Counted from the first letter of the stretch, positions 7,162 through 15,161 are shown. The stretch: 64,000 nucleotides of DNA from CAYRUZ01 sp964427895 (GCA_964427895.1 CAYRUZ010000002.1:62001-126000); one strand, 5' to 3'. Notes: generated by a model not told the origin, from the letters alone. A program made the numbers and translations.

Positions 7162-9539
7162 TGCTGAGCTTCTTCGATCTGCCGCAGGCCGGCGCGCACC
7201 AGCGCGCGTACTGGAAGAATCTCCTGATTCGTCCCGTCAGCGTGCTCGTGTACGGAACGGCGTTCATCTACTTCTGCATCGCACTGGTAACCGGACACGT
7301 GCAGGCGGGGTTGTTCGCGGTCGTCCTCGGAGTCTTCACGGTGCATGTCGTACGCCGCACGTGCAACGAGGTCCAGCTCGACGTGCATCTGGAGAACGGA
7401 GCAGAATGGCTTGATGAAGGGCTGATTTCGAAATTGCCACTTGATGTGAACATCCATGCTCTCACCGTAGCGGCTGTCGAGACCCTTGAAGGGCGCCGTC
7501 TCGTGCGCGTCATGGGAGTCGATGCTTCCAAGGCCGTGACCATTGTGGAAAAACAAACGTCCATCGAACTTCTTCCTTTGCTTGAGACCGCCAAGCAGCT
7601 CGCTGAGGCGGTGGGTGACAAGCGTATCAACGGAGCAACGATGCTTGCCGCCCTCTTCGTTGCGGAGAAAGAACTCGAGCCGTTGCTCAACGAAGCGGAC
7701 CTGACAACCGACGACGTGCGCCGCCTTTTGCGCATGGAACGTATCAGGCAGTCATTCACATACAAGCCTCCGCGTTTTTCGCCAGATGGTTTGCGCCGGC
7801 AGTTCGGTTCCATCGGACGTTCGTGGGTGGCGGGCTACACCAATGCGCTCGACCAGGTATCCACCGACGTGCACACGGACAAGTGGATGCATCGCGAGGG
7901 ATTGGTCGTCGCGCACGTCGATGTCATGCAGTCGATCCTGCACGTCCTTTCCCGGAAAGATTCACACAATGCGTTGCTGCTTGGCCGCCCAGGAGTGGGC
8001 AAGACCGCGCTGATCCAGAACGCGATGACGCAGTTGCGCATCCTTGAACAGAACGAGGGGCTGCCACCCGCACGCATCGTCGAGCTCTCGACGCAAATGC
8101 TAATTTCCGCCCGTAGCAATCCGGATGCGATTTTGCTCCGAGCCCTTACGGAAGCCGAAACATCCGGACACGTTATCCTCATTATCCACAATATCACGCA
8201 GTTCATCCTCAGTGCGTCGGAGCCCATGAAGGCGGTCATCAGCAAGTTCCTTGTGTCACCGAGCATCCACATTATCGCAACTGCGGACAACGAGTCTTAC
8301 CACTCGATCATCAAACAGAACCCCGGCTTCGATGCGGCGTTCGAGAAATTCCTCGTCGAAGATGCCTCCGATGACGACACGTTCTCCGTCTTGCTACTCA
8401 CGGCGTTCAAGATCGAGAACGAGACGCGGCTGACCGTGTCGTACAAGGCGTTGATGAGCGTCATCGATTTGTCGAAGCGCTATCTTACCGCCGCGGGTGG
8501 AATGCCCGGTCGTGCCGTCGCTGTGCTGGAAGAAGCGGCACTGCTCGCCGCGAAGAAAGGCGGCGGAGTGGTTGCCGAGTCGGATGTGCGCGACGTCGTG
8601 TCGCTGAAGGCGAAGATGAACATCCAGAAGATGACGGATGGAGACAGACAGATGCTCCTCACGCTGGAAGACCGGATGAAGCGTCGCATCATCGGCCAGG
8701 ACGAAGCCATCTCGGTGCTGGTCTCGGCGCTTAAGCGCGCCCGCTTGGATATCCACGGCGGCAAGCGCCCCATCGGCACGTTCATGTTCCTCGGACCGAC
8801 GGGCGTGGGAAAGACCCAGACGGCCAAGGTGCTTGCCGAAGAGTACTTCGGTTCAGTTGACGCTCTCGTGCGCTTGGACATGAACGAGTTCTCCACCGAG
8901 GCATCCGTGGCGGGCATCATCGGTTCCACGGACGGCGGCGACCGCAGCGAAGGCTTTTTGGCCAAACGCGTGCAGGATCGGCCCTTCTCGGTGATCCTTC
9001 TCGACGAGCTGGAAAAGGCGCATCCGCGCGTGCTCAACCTGTTCCTGCAGGTGCTCGACGAAGGCTTCCTGATGGATGCGACGGGCGCTCGCACGGACTT
9101 CCGCAACACCATCATCATCGCCACCACCAACGCCGGTGCGCTCTTCATCCGCGACTTCATCGCCCAGCACGGCAGCGAGGACCGCGAGACGCTCAAGGGC
9201 TCGCTCATCGACGCGATCATCCGCGAGCGCACGTTCAGCCCCGAGTTCCTCAACCGCTTCGATGCCACGGTGCTCTACTATCCGATGACGCCGCAGGTGG
9301 CGGACACGCTGGGGCGCATGCTGGTGGGAGAGATCGTCTCGGACGTGCAGAGGAAGAAGGGGATTACCGTGAACTTCTCCGACGCCTTCGTCGAAAGCCT
9401 TGTAAAGAAGGGCTACAGCGAGCAGTTCGGCGCCCGCGAAATGCGGCGCGTGATGACCGAAAACGTCGAAAATGCCATCGCTGACGAGCTGTTGAAGCGC
9501 GACGTGAAGCGGGGCGACACCATCACCATCGGCAATTGA
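7161..9539 (+). CDS. membrane-anchored double-AAA+ Clp-like protein with degenerate D1 and pore loops
   Basis: This 792-residue protein has two membrane helices (about 24-45 and 48-65), a Clp-N-like helical region (~130-195), D1 with Walker A GRPGVGKT (275-282), D2 with Walker A GPTGVGKT (545-552) and Walker B VILLDE (611-616), and a ClpB-type C-terminal domain. D1 has ILIIHN (339-344) where Walker B should end in Asp-Glu, so D1 probably binds but does not hydrolyse ATP. The D2 pore loop, GYVG in ClpA/B/C, is replaced by a Gly/Asp/Ser stretch (588-598), and the D1 KYRG loop is also absent. No ClpP gene is nearby. It may remodel membrane proteins rather than thread substrates. Confidence 0.85.
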   Translation: MLSFFDLPQAGAHQRAYWKNLLIRPVSVLVYGTAFIYFCIALVTGHVQAGLFAVVLGVFTVHVVRRTCNEVQLDVHLENGAEWLDEGLISKLPLDVNIHALTVAAVETLEGRRLVRVMGVDASKAVTIVEKQTSIELLPLLETAKQLAEAVGDKRINGATMLAALFVAEKELEPLLNEADLTTDDVRRLLRMERIRQSFTYKPPRFSPDGLRRQFGSIGRSWVAGYTNALDQVSTDVHTDKWMHREGLVVAHVDVMQSILHVLSRKDSHNALLLGRPGVGKTALIQNAMTQLRILEQNEGLPPARIVELSTQMLISARSNPDAILLRALTEAETSGHVILIIHNITQFILSASEPMKAVISKFLVSPSIHIIATADNESYHSIIKQNPGFDAAFEKFLVEDASDDDTFSVLLLTAFKIENETRLTVSYKALMSVIDLSKRYLTAAGGMPGRAVAVLEEAALLAAKKGGGVVAESDVRDVVSLKAKMNIQKMTDGDRQMLLTLEDRMKRRIIGQDEAISVLVSALKRARLDIHGGKRPIGTFMFLGPTGVGKTQTAKVLAEEYFGSVDALVRLDMNEFSTEASVAGIIGSTDGGDRSEGFLAKRVQDRPFSVILLDELEKAHPRVLNLFLQVLDEGFLMDATGARTDFRNTIIIATTNAGALFIRDFIAQHGSEDRETLKGSLIDAIIRERTFSPEFLNRFDATVLYYPMTPQVADTLGRMLVGEIVSDVQRKKGITVNFSDAFVESLVKKGYSEQFGAREMRRVMTENVENAIADELLKRDVKRGDTITIGN

Positions 9540-9549
9540 GCGCAAATAG

Positions 9550-9577
9550 TTGCATCAATACAATAATATTTTACAAT
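9550..9577 (+). promoter_or_regulatory. promoter upstream of gene at 9639
   Basis: -35 TTGCAT (9550-9555), 16-base spacer, -10 TACAAT (9572-9577), in an AT-rich island between two GC-rich genes. It leaves a leader of about 55 bases ending in a GGAGG Shine-Dalgarno. Confidence 0.5.
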
Positions 9578-9638
9578 ATTAAAGCATTGTTCGTGGTCGA
9601 TCCGTTACACCCTCGTTTCACGTGTTGGAGGACGTTCG

Positions 9639-9977
9639 ATGGCCGTCTACGCGATCCTGTTCCTGTGCGCCGCTTTTGCCGGTGCCGCCGCCCAGTACCT
9701 GCTCGTGTTCCACTCGCTCGTGCACTTGGTGCGCGCGCGTGGCACGAAGAGGCTCTCGGTGGTCGCGGCGGTGATGTTCCTCGTCATCTTCTCCGTCTGC
9801 GTGGCCCTCGTCATTCTGGCCATGCTCATCGACCAGGAGAATCTGGCGGACTACGTTCTGGCGACCATGCTGGGGTACATGCTGGGGAATGTCTGCGGGT
9901 TTATCCCGCGCATCAAGCGGCTGCGGTTCTACGCCCGGCCGATCCTCACGCACTCCCGCCCCGACATTTACGTCTGA
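9639..9977 (+). CDS. small hypothetical membrane protein
   Basis: This 112-residue protein has three hydrophobic segments (about 3-25, 42-64 and 72-90) and a basic C-terminus (RIKRLRFYARP). The ATG is preceded by GGAGG at good distance, unlike most neighbours, and by its own AT-rich promoter. No family is recognised. It is followed by a 9-bp hairpin (9995-10020). Confidence 0.65.
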   Translation: MAVYAILFLCAAFAGAAAQYLLVFHSLVHLVRARGTKRLSVVAAVMFLVIFSVCVALVILAMLIDQENLADYVLATMLGYMLGNVCGFIPRIKRLRFYARPILTHSRPDIYV

Positions 9978-9994
9978 TCGAGTGATCAATGCAC

Positions 9995-10020
9995 GCCGGC
10001 CTGCGAACACACAGGCCGGC
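9995..10020 (+). terminator. hairpin after the gene at 9639
   Basis: Perfect 9-bp stem (GCCGGCCTG paired with CAGGCCGGC) with an 8-base loop, 18 bases past the stop codon. It is not followed by a T run, so it may stabilise the 3' end rather than terminate intrinsically. Confidence 0.4.
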
Positions 10021-10033
10021 ACACGTCATGCAC

Positions 10034-10061
10034 TAAAAAACCGGCCCCGCGAGGAGGCCGG
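10034..10061 (-). terminator. intrinsic terminator of the lipoprotein at 10081
   Basis: On the minus strand CCGGCC pairs with GGCCGG around a 9-base loop and is followed by six T residues, about 20 bases after the stop codon. Confidence 0.8.
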
Positions 10062-10080
10062 CTGAAATGCTGGATAAGAA

Positions 10081-10353
10081 TTACTTGGCGACGGACGAGC
10101 TCGACTTGGAGGAGCTCGGCTTCACCTTCAGGACGGAAGCGGACGGAGCCGGCTTCTTCGTGACGCGCTTCTTCTTGGCGGGAGCGGTCTTCTTCTTGTT
10201 GTCGGCGACCTTGCCGCCCTTATCCGCGGTCTTGGTCTGACCCGGGGTCGGAGCCTTGGCGCTGTCGCTCGGCTTGGTGGTCGTGCAGGCCGCGAGGACC
10301 AGGGCAGCGACGGAGAGAACGGAAAGAGTGATGGTGGTGGTGCGTGAAGTCAT
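10081..10353 (-). CDS. small Lys/Pro/Ser-rich lipoprotein
   Basis: This 90-residue protein has a lipoprotein signal peptide ending in the lipobox LVLAAC (Cys near residue 23). The rest is a low-complexity tail with lysine clusters (NKKKTAPAKKKR) and a serine-rich end (SSSKSSSS). There is no folded domain. The strongly basic tail could contact the cell wall or nucleic acid outside the membrane. The start at 10353 is chosen for the signal peptide, and a weak -10 (GACACT) lies six bases upstream. It is a single gene with its own terminator (10034-10061). Confidence 0.75.
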   Translation of the reverse strand: MTSRTTTITLSVLSVAALVLAACTTTKPSDSAKAPTPGQTKTADKGGKVADNKKKTAPAKKKRVTKKPAPSASVLKVKPSSSKSSSSVAK

Positions 10354-10590
10354 GCACAGAGTGTCCCCGAGTCGCCTGCGAACAACAATGGACAAAACTG
10401 CCACATGCGGACGAATTGATATTGTATTCGCGATCGCCCGAGGCAGAGTGTCCGCCGACGTTCCAGCGACACAGTCGATCCGGCGTGCGTCTCCTCGCAT
10501 ATCCTTCGATGCCTACGCATCGTCACACGTCACATCGCTTGTCACATCTCGTTGCACATCCATCGCACGCCGGATGCAGAACGTCACGAC

Positions 10591-10623
10591 GACCCGGACA
10601 TCGCTTACGCGATGCTCCGGGTC
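10591..10623 (-). other. long hairpin behind the gene at 10628
   Basis: GACCCGGA-CATCGC pairs with GCGATG-TCCGGGTC, 14 base pairs interrupted by one bulged base, around a 4-base loop. It starts 5 bases after the stop codon on the minus strand and has no T run. It could be a Rho-independent-like or RNA-stabilising 3' structure. The stretch 10354-10590 upstream of the lipoprotein holds no gene I can support, only short imperfect CACATC-type repeats (about 10514-10565). Confidence 0.45.
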
Positions 10624-10627
10624 CACT

Positions 10628-11125
10628 TCAATTGGTGTTCCTGCGGGCTTCCACCTGCTCCTCCAGATGCCGGTAGAGCAGCTGCAGTGATTTTTCGCGC
10701 GTGCCGTTGAGGTTGAGGAGCACGGTCGTGGCGATGAGCATGTCGGCAAATCCTTCGCGCGGGAGAGTGAAAGCGACGTCGGTCTTGTAGCGCTTTCTTT
10801 TGATCAAGAGCGTATCGCCGTCCAGTTCCCACGCACGGCTGACGCTCGTGGTGTCGGACCACTGCAGGTTGAGGTCGTCGCCATCCTCGCTGAGGTTGGA
10901 TGCGAGTAGCCCCTCCATCAGGGCGTGGAACGCCGTCGCATGGCGCTCGCACTCCACTTCGCACGCGCGCTCCAGCGATGCTCGCACGCCCCGTTTTTTC
11001 AGATTCAGGCGCATTTCCAGCATCGAGTTCTTCACCTGCATCTCCACCTCCTTGCCGCAGCGCAGGTACGACACGACCCCGATGTGCGGAATAGCAACGC
11101 TGGTGTAGATAGGGTCGAATTCCAT
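10628..11125 (-). CDS. hypothetical soluble protein
   Basis: This 165-residue protein has no signal peptide or membrane segment. It is mixed alpha/beta in character, with a charged central helix (ERACEVECERHATAF) and an amphipathic C-terminal helix (SLQLLYRHLEEQVEARR). The ATG at 11125 was preferred because residues further upstream are arginine-rich shadow sequence. The gene is divergent from the DUF6166-like gene at 11314 across a 190-base AT-rich spacer that could hold promoters for both. No family is recognised. Confidence 0.6.
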   Translation of the reverse strand: MEFDPIYTSVAIPHIGVVSYLRCGKEVEMQVKNSMLEMRLNLKKRGVRASLERACEVECERHATAFHALMEGLLASNLSEDGDDLNLQWSDTTSVSRAWELDGDTLLIKRKRYKTDVAFTLPREGFADMLIATTVLLNLNGTREKSLQLLYRHLEEQVEARRNTN

Positions 11126-11313
11126 GGAGGAGCGGCAGGGTAATCCAGTTTTTGCACCAAGAAAAGCCCGGAAGCCCCGTATTTCCTGCCTCTCTTGGTG
11201 TATTGCTAAAACATAATTTATATGTCTAAATATACGAGCAAACGGCCACATTTGGCCGGATTGCTGACCGGGTGCGTCCCGGCCATCGCCCATTTCCATC
11301 ACGAGGACGTGTC

Positions 11314-11634
11314 ATGCCCGAAGTGCGCAAGGTGTTCGAGGGGAAAGTGTCCTCCCTCGACCCCGCCAACGTGACGGTGACCTGCAACGGTTCACCGCTC
11401 CTTTTCCCGTCCGAGCTGGCGCAGCCGGACCGCCGCATCGGCTGGGGGGCCAACGACAAGGCCACCGCGAACTTGGTGAACATGCTGGCCGTCGCCCTCT
11501 TCAACGGGACCAACGACGTGGTCACCGAGGTGCTCACCCGCGTGTTCCTCGGCCTGCCCGCCAACGCCCCCTGGTGCATCTTCGACTACGACCTCATCAA
11601 GTTGATCCGCGAAGAGGCCATGAAGCGTCAGTGA
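11314..11634 (+). CDS. DUF6166-like protein, copy 1
   Basis: This 106-residue protein is clearly paralogous to the next gene. Both have EG(K/R)VSS, a VTV-NG-P strand, IGWG/YSWG, and PW-x(2)-FD-x-D near the end. The layout (short strand with N-G-P, a WG turn, then helices) matches what I know of DUF6166, a family of unknown function. Relative to copy 2 it lacks the GAGP tetrapeptide (GANDKA instead) and is shorter at the C-terminus. A GAGGA Shine-Dalgarno lies upstream, within a long AT-rich leader, and a terminator follows at 11671. Confidence 0.65.
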   Translation: MPEVRKVFEGKVSSLDPANVTVTCNGSPLLFPSELAQPDRRIGWGANDKATANLVNMLAVALFNGTNDVVTEVLTRVFLGLPANAPWCIFDYDLIKLIREEAMKRQ

Positions 11635-11670
11635 TGATGGAAGCAGCATGCTGACTCGCTCAGCGTACCG

Positions 11671-11693
11671 ACCGCCCAGCAATGGGCGGTTTT
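11671..11693 (+). terminator. intrinsic terminator after DUF6166-like copy 1
   Basis: 8-bp stem ACCGCCCA/TGGGCGGT with GCAA tetraloop, followed by TTT. Confidence 0.6.
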
Positions 11694-11779
11694 GACGTTT
11701 CCGTGAATATTGCAAAAATTGAAAAAAATTATAATATATACATTGTTCTACCACTCAGTTCCTTTTCATTGGAGGTGTT

Positions 11780-12145
11780 ATGAAAGCAATCCGGAGAATG
11801 TATGAAGGCCGAGTGTCGAGTATTCCGAATCGACCGTGCGCGGTTACGGTGAACGGCGTGCCCATCGTCACACTGGACGAACGTCAGATTCCTCGCCAGT
11901 ACAGCTGGGGGCACAAAGGCGCCGGGCCGCAAGCGGTGGCCGATGCCATCACGCTGCACTATTTCGGCGAGATGTTCCACGAAGTCCGGGACATCATCCT
12001 GCGAGAATTCGTGAGCATGATGGTGCAAGATCGGCCGTGGACCTTGTTCGATGTCGATATCGAAACGCTCGTGTTCCTGCACAATCACAATTTGTGGGAA
12101 CAGCTGCGAGAAAAATACTTTTCCGACACTTCGCGACTGCCGTAG
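11780..12145 (+). CDS. DUF6166-like protein, copy 2
   Basis: This 121-residue paralogue of the gene at 11314 carries the more complete family pattern: YEGRVSS, AVTVNGVPIV, YSWGHKGAGPQAVADAI, then DRPWTLFDVDIETL. It has a strong GGAGGTG Shine-Dalgarno, a very AT-rich upstream region with TATAAT, and a perfect short terminator (12174-12195). Each copy is therefore an independent cassette. Function is unknown. Tandem duplication followed by divergence is the simplest reading. Confidence 0.7.
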   Translation: MKAIRRMYEGRVSSIPNRPCAVTVNGVPIVTLDERQIPRQYSWGHKGAGPQAVADAITLHYFGEMFHEVRDIILREFVSMMVQDRPWTLFDVDIETLVFLHNHNLWEQLREKYFSDTSRLP

Positions 12146-12173
12146 AACGCTGCCAGACTCGTTTGGCGAAATA

Positions 12174-12195
12174 GACCTCCTGCGGGAGGTCTTTT
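12174..12195 (+). terminator. intrinsic terminator after DUF6166-like copy 2
   Basis: 7-bp stem GACCTCC/GGAGGTC with a 4-base loop, followed by TTTT. Confidence 0.75.
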
Positions 12196-12235
12196 CGAAA
12201 CAGTGCATGCACAGATGTCTTCCAATCATTCGGTT

Positions 12236-12265
12236 GGCACTTCTTTGTCGTCACAAAGAAGTGCC
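12236..12265. repeat. 12-bp palindrome at the head of a GC-rich non-coding element
   Basis: GGCACTTCTTTG and CAAAGAAGTGCC flank a 6-base loop. The palindrome is followed by CCAAGAAAAG and ~160 bases of GC-rich sequence with further small hairpins (for example GCGCTC-TCAG-GAGCGC near 12348). No ORF with coding character crosses 12196-12450. The layout (A/T-core hairpin, then an AAGAAAAG box, then a GC-rich tail) resembles dispersed repeats I have seen in other bacteria; that comparison is from memory. Confidence 0.4.
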
Positions 12266-12450
12266 CAAGAAAAGACTGCGCGGCAAGCCCACGCTCCGCA
12301 CGCCCTGTGTCTTCGCGCTTCGCTGCGCGCAAGCGCTCGACAACACGCGCTCTCAGGAGCGCGCAGGGCTACCCCGTCACCCCCGCTGCCGCGCCCTCCC
12401 TGGAGTGCCCGTCGGGCACCGCTGAAGCGGATAAACTAGTATTAGAGTTG

Positions 12451-13029
12451 TTATGAATTAATAATCTCGACTATGACTTCTTGAATTAATTCGATGATGC
12501 ATGGAAGACTATAGTTTTTGATCGGCTTCCCCTGTGTAAAAACAAACTTAAAATTCTTTGTCTTATGACTAAAGGTCGAATCAGCTCCACCTGAGGAATG
12601 GATACCCTCAGAGTGAAAACAATTCTTCATCAAGCGCAAAGTATTAATAGCAGGGGGGATGGATCCTAACTTATTAATAAGAATATTTCTTATGTTGCCT
12701 TTAGCACCCTTTCGATAGTGGGCTTCAATTATCCACCAGACATCAGTGGCCAACATTCGAGTGATTGAAGTTTGGTACATCCCAAAATCCTCGTCGAAAA
12801 TTTCTGCTTCAAATTTGCCCTCATGGGTAGTGAGCTCAATTTTCTTGTTATCCCACCATTTACATTTAACTGGAGAGTAAAAAGCAATTAGTGCCATCCT
12901 CACCCTTCGAAGAATCAAAAACATAGTTCTTTTTTTGCCAGAGTCGCTTAGGGTCGAGAGCTCTTTCACTAGATTTTCAATAAGGTCTGCCCAGTCTTTT
13001 AGCAATGTCGTAAGCGGATATTGCGTCAT
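12451..13029 (-). CDS. AT-rich orphan protein with HEPN-like RxxxxxxH motif
   Basis: This 192-residue soluble protein is mostly helical. Its G+C is far lower than that of neighbours (about 40% by eye), which suggests recent acquisition. RLMKNCFH near residue 138 fits the R-x(4-6)-H motif of HEPN RNases/nucleic-acid-binding proteins, and the surrounding helices are compatible, but the match is short. The start at 13029 was chosen because the longer frame runs into groEL and its terminator. It lies directly behind the groEL terminator with no obvious promoter of its own; a TTTTAT-like -10 sits very close to the ATG. No toxin or antitoxin partner is adjacent. Confidence 0.6.
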   Translation of the reverse strand: MTQYPLTTLLKDWADLIENLVKELSTLSDSGKKRTMFLILRRVRMALIAFYSPVKCKWWDNKKIELTTHEGKFEAEIFDEDFGMYQTSITRMLATDVWWIIEAHYRKGAKGNIRNILINKLGSIPPAINTLRLMKNCFHSEGIHSSGGADSTFSHKTKNFKFVFTQGKPIKNYSLPCIIELIQEVIVEIINS

Positions 13030-13035
13030 AGTGAT

Positions 13036-13062
13036 AAAAAAGCCCCGCCTTGCGGCGGGGCT
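13036..13062 (-). terminator. intrinsic terminator of groESL
   Basis: On the minus strand AGCCCCGCC pairs with GGCGGGGCT around a 4-base loop and is followed by six T residues, eight bases after the groEL stop. Confidence 0.9.
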
Positions 13063-13069
13063 AGAAATC

Positions 13070-14710
13070 TTAGAAGTCCATTCCACCACCCATGCCTCCG
13101 CCACCGGCCGGCATGGCCGGTTCATCCTTTTTGGGGATGTCGGCGATGGCGACCTCGAGCGTGAGGAACATGGAGGCGACGGATGCGGCGTTCTCGAGTG
13201 CAGCGCGGGACACCTTCTTCGGGTCGATAACGCGTGCTTTCACCAAGTCTTCGAACACGCCGGTGAGCGCGTTGTAGCCCTCGGTGCCCTTGGTGTCGTT
13301 GAGCACTTTGTCGACGATCACCTTGCCGACCACGCCGGCGTTCTCCGCGATGTTCTCGAGCGGAGCGGTGATGGCCTCGCGGACGATCTCGATGCCGATC
13401 TTCTCGTCGTCGTTCGTCGTCTTGATGTCCTTGAGGGAGTCGAGAGCGCGGATGAAGGCGGTGCCGCCTCCCGGAACGATTCCTTCCTCCGCCGCGGCGC
13501 GGGTTGCCGCGAGCGCGTCCTCCACGCGGTGCTGCTTCTCCTTCTGCTCCACTTCGGTGGCTGCGCCGACCTTGATGACGGCAACGCCGCCGGTCAGCTT
13601 GCCCAGGCGCTCCTGGAGCTTCTCGCGATCGAAGTCGCTCTTGGTGGTCTCGATGCCGCCCTTGATCTGGCCGATGCGGGCCTCGATCTCCGCCTTGTCG
13701 CCGCCGCCATCGATGATGGTCGTGGCGTCCTTCGTGGAGATGACTTTGCGGGCCGTGCCGAGATCGGCGACGGTGGCGTTCTCCAGCTTGAGGCCGACTT
13801 CCTCGGTGATGACGCGGCCTCCCGTGAGGGCGGCGATGTCCTTGAGGATCTCCTTGCGGCGGTCGCCGAAGGCCGGGGCTTTGACGGCGAGCACGCTGAA
13901 GGTGCCGCGGATCTTGTTGAGCACGAGCGTGGCGAGCGCCTCACCCTCGACGGACTCGGCGATGATGACGAGTTCCTTGCGGCCCTTCTGAGCCACGGAC
14001 TCGAGCAGCGGCAGGATCTCCTGGATGGAGCTGATCTTCTTGTCGGTGATGAGGATGTACGGCTTCTGGTACACGGCCTCCATGCGGTTGGGGTCCGTGA
14101 CGAAGTACGCGGAGATGTAGCCCTGGTCGAACTGCATGCCCTCGACGAACTCCATCTCGATGCCGAGCGTCTCGCCCTTGTCGACGGTGGCGACTCCGCC
14201 GGCGCCGACCTTCTCGATGACGTTGGCAATCACTTCGCCCACTTCCTTGTCCTGCGCGGAGATGGTGGCGACCGCGGCGTATTCCTCCTTCTTGGAGACA
14301 GGCTTGGCCTGCTGTTCCAAGTGCTTAGTGACGGCTTCGACGGCCTTGTTGATGCCGCGCTTGATGCCGATGGCGTTAGAGCCCTTCGTGATGTGGCGCA
14401 TGCCCGCTTCCATGAGGGCGCGGGAGAGCACGGTGGCGGTGGTGGTGCCGTCGCCGGCTGCGTCGTTGGTCTTGGTGGCGGCCTGCTTCACCAGCTCGGC
14501 GCCCATGTTCTCGTACGGATCTTCCAATTCGATCTCCTTGGCGACGGTGACACCGTCCTTGGTGACGGTCGGGCCGCCGTACTTCTTCTCGATGAGCACG
14601 TTGCGTCCGGAGGGACCCATCGTGGCCGCGACGGCATCCGCAAGGCGCTCAACGCCCTTGAAGATCTTGTGCCGTGCATCATCGCCGTACATGAGTTGCT
14701 TAGCTGACAT
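13070..14710 (-). CDS. groEL: chaperonin GroEL
   Basis: This is the 60-kDa chaperonin that forms the double-ring folding chamber with GroES. At 546 residues it is full length. The ATP-binding GPSGRNVLIEKK and DGTTTATVL segments are present, and it ends in a Gly/Met-rich tail (GGGMGGGMDF) as usual. It lies 33 bases behind groES in the same transcript, under the CIRCE-controlled promoter at 15122-15161, and is closed by the terminator at 13036-13062. Confidence 0.97.
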   Translation of the reverse strand: MSAKQLMYGDDARHKIFKGVERLADAVAATMGPSGRNVLIEKKYGGPTVTKDGVTVAKEIELEDPYENMGAELVKQAATKTNDAAGDGTTTATVLSRALMEAGMRHITKGSNAIGIKRGINKAVEAVTKHLEQQAKPVSKKEEYAAVATISAQDKEVGEVIANVIEKVGAGGVATVDKGETLGIEMEFVEGMQFDQGYISAYFVTDPNRMEAVYQKPYILITDKKISSIQEILPLLESVAQKGRKELVIIAESVEGEALATLVLNKIRGTFSVLAVKAPAFGDRRKEILKDIAALTGGRVITEEVGLKLENATVADLGTARKVISTKDATTIIDGGGDKAEIEARIGQIKGGIETTKSDFDREKLQERLGKLTGGVAVIKVGAATEVEQKEKQHRVEDALAATRAAAEEGIVPGGGTAFIRALDSLKDIKTTNDDEKIGIEIVREAITAPLENIAENAGVVGKVIVDKVLNDTKGTEGYNALTGVFEDLVKARVIDPKKVSRAALENAASVASMFLTLEVAIADIPKKDEPAMPAGGGGMGGGMDF

Positions 14711-14743
14711 ACGAATGAGGGGAAGAGGGGAGTAGTGAAAGGA

Positions 14744-15079
14744 TTAGGCGACCTTGCCCAGAACGGATTCGAGATGGAGGATTTTGACTTCGACGTCCTT
14801 GCCGTGCTCGTCCTTCAGCTTCACTTCGTCGCCGGCGTACTTGCCGAAGAGCACCTTGTCGCCGACTTTGAGGAAGTCCTTCGGGTTGATCTTGTCCTCG
14901 CCGATGCCGCCGGAGCCCAAGGCGATGACGATGCCTTCCTGCGGCTTTTCGCCCTTCGCCGTATCGGGAATGACGATGCCAGAGGCCGTCACCTGCTCTG
15001 CTTCGAGCGGGAGGACGACGACGCGATCACCGAGCGGTTCGATCGTGACGGAGAGCTTGGGAACTTTGGCGGTTGCCAT
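14744..15079 (-). CDS. groES: co-chaperonin GroES
   Basis: The 10-kDa lid of the GroEL chamber. The 111-residue protein begins with a short extension (MATAKVPKLSV) before the conserved IEPLGDRVVVLPLEAE strand. It contains the mobile-loop region around SGIVIPDTAKGEKPQEG and the KVLFGKYAGDEVKL strand. The start at 15079 is chosen by family length; codons upstream of it overlap the CIRCE operator. It is the first gene of the groES-groEL operon and is likely repressed by HrcA. Confidence 0.96.
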   Translation of the reverse strand: MATAKVPKLSVTIEPLGDRVVVLPLEAEQVTASGIVIPDTAKGEKPQEGIVIALGSGGIGEDKINPKDFLKVGDKVLFGKYAGDEVKLKDEHGKDVEVKILHLESVLGKVA

Positions 15080-15121
15080 AGCGCGAAATGGGATGAGAAA
15101 TAAGGATTGAGAAATTCGATT

Positions 15122-15161
15122 TAGCAGTCGAAATTTTAGAGTGCTAAAACGCAGTGTCAAT
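15122..15161 (-). promoter_or_regulatory. groESL promoter with CIRCE operator
   Basis: On the minus strand: -35 TTGACA (15156-15161), 16-base spacer, -10 TAAAAT (15134-15139). The CIRCE palindrome TTAGCACTC-N9-GACTGCTAA occupies 15122-15148, with one mismatch in the second arm, and covers the -10 box. CIRCE is the operator of the heat-shock repressor HrcA. Confidence 0.92.

Noticed and set aside
12935..14707. Long plus-strand frame (590 codons) opposite groEL
   Set aside because: It is antisense to a full-length, well-conserved groEL and is built of Asp/Leu/Val/Gly-rich shadow codons. No promoter or family pattern.
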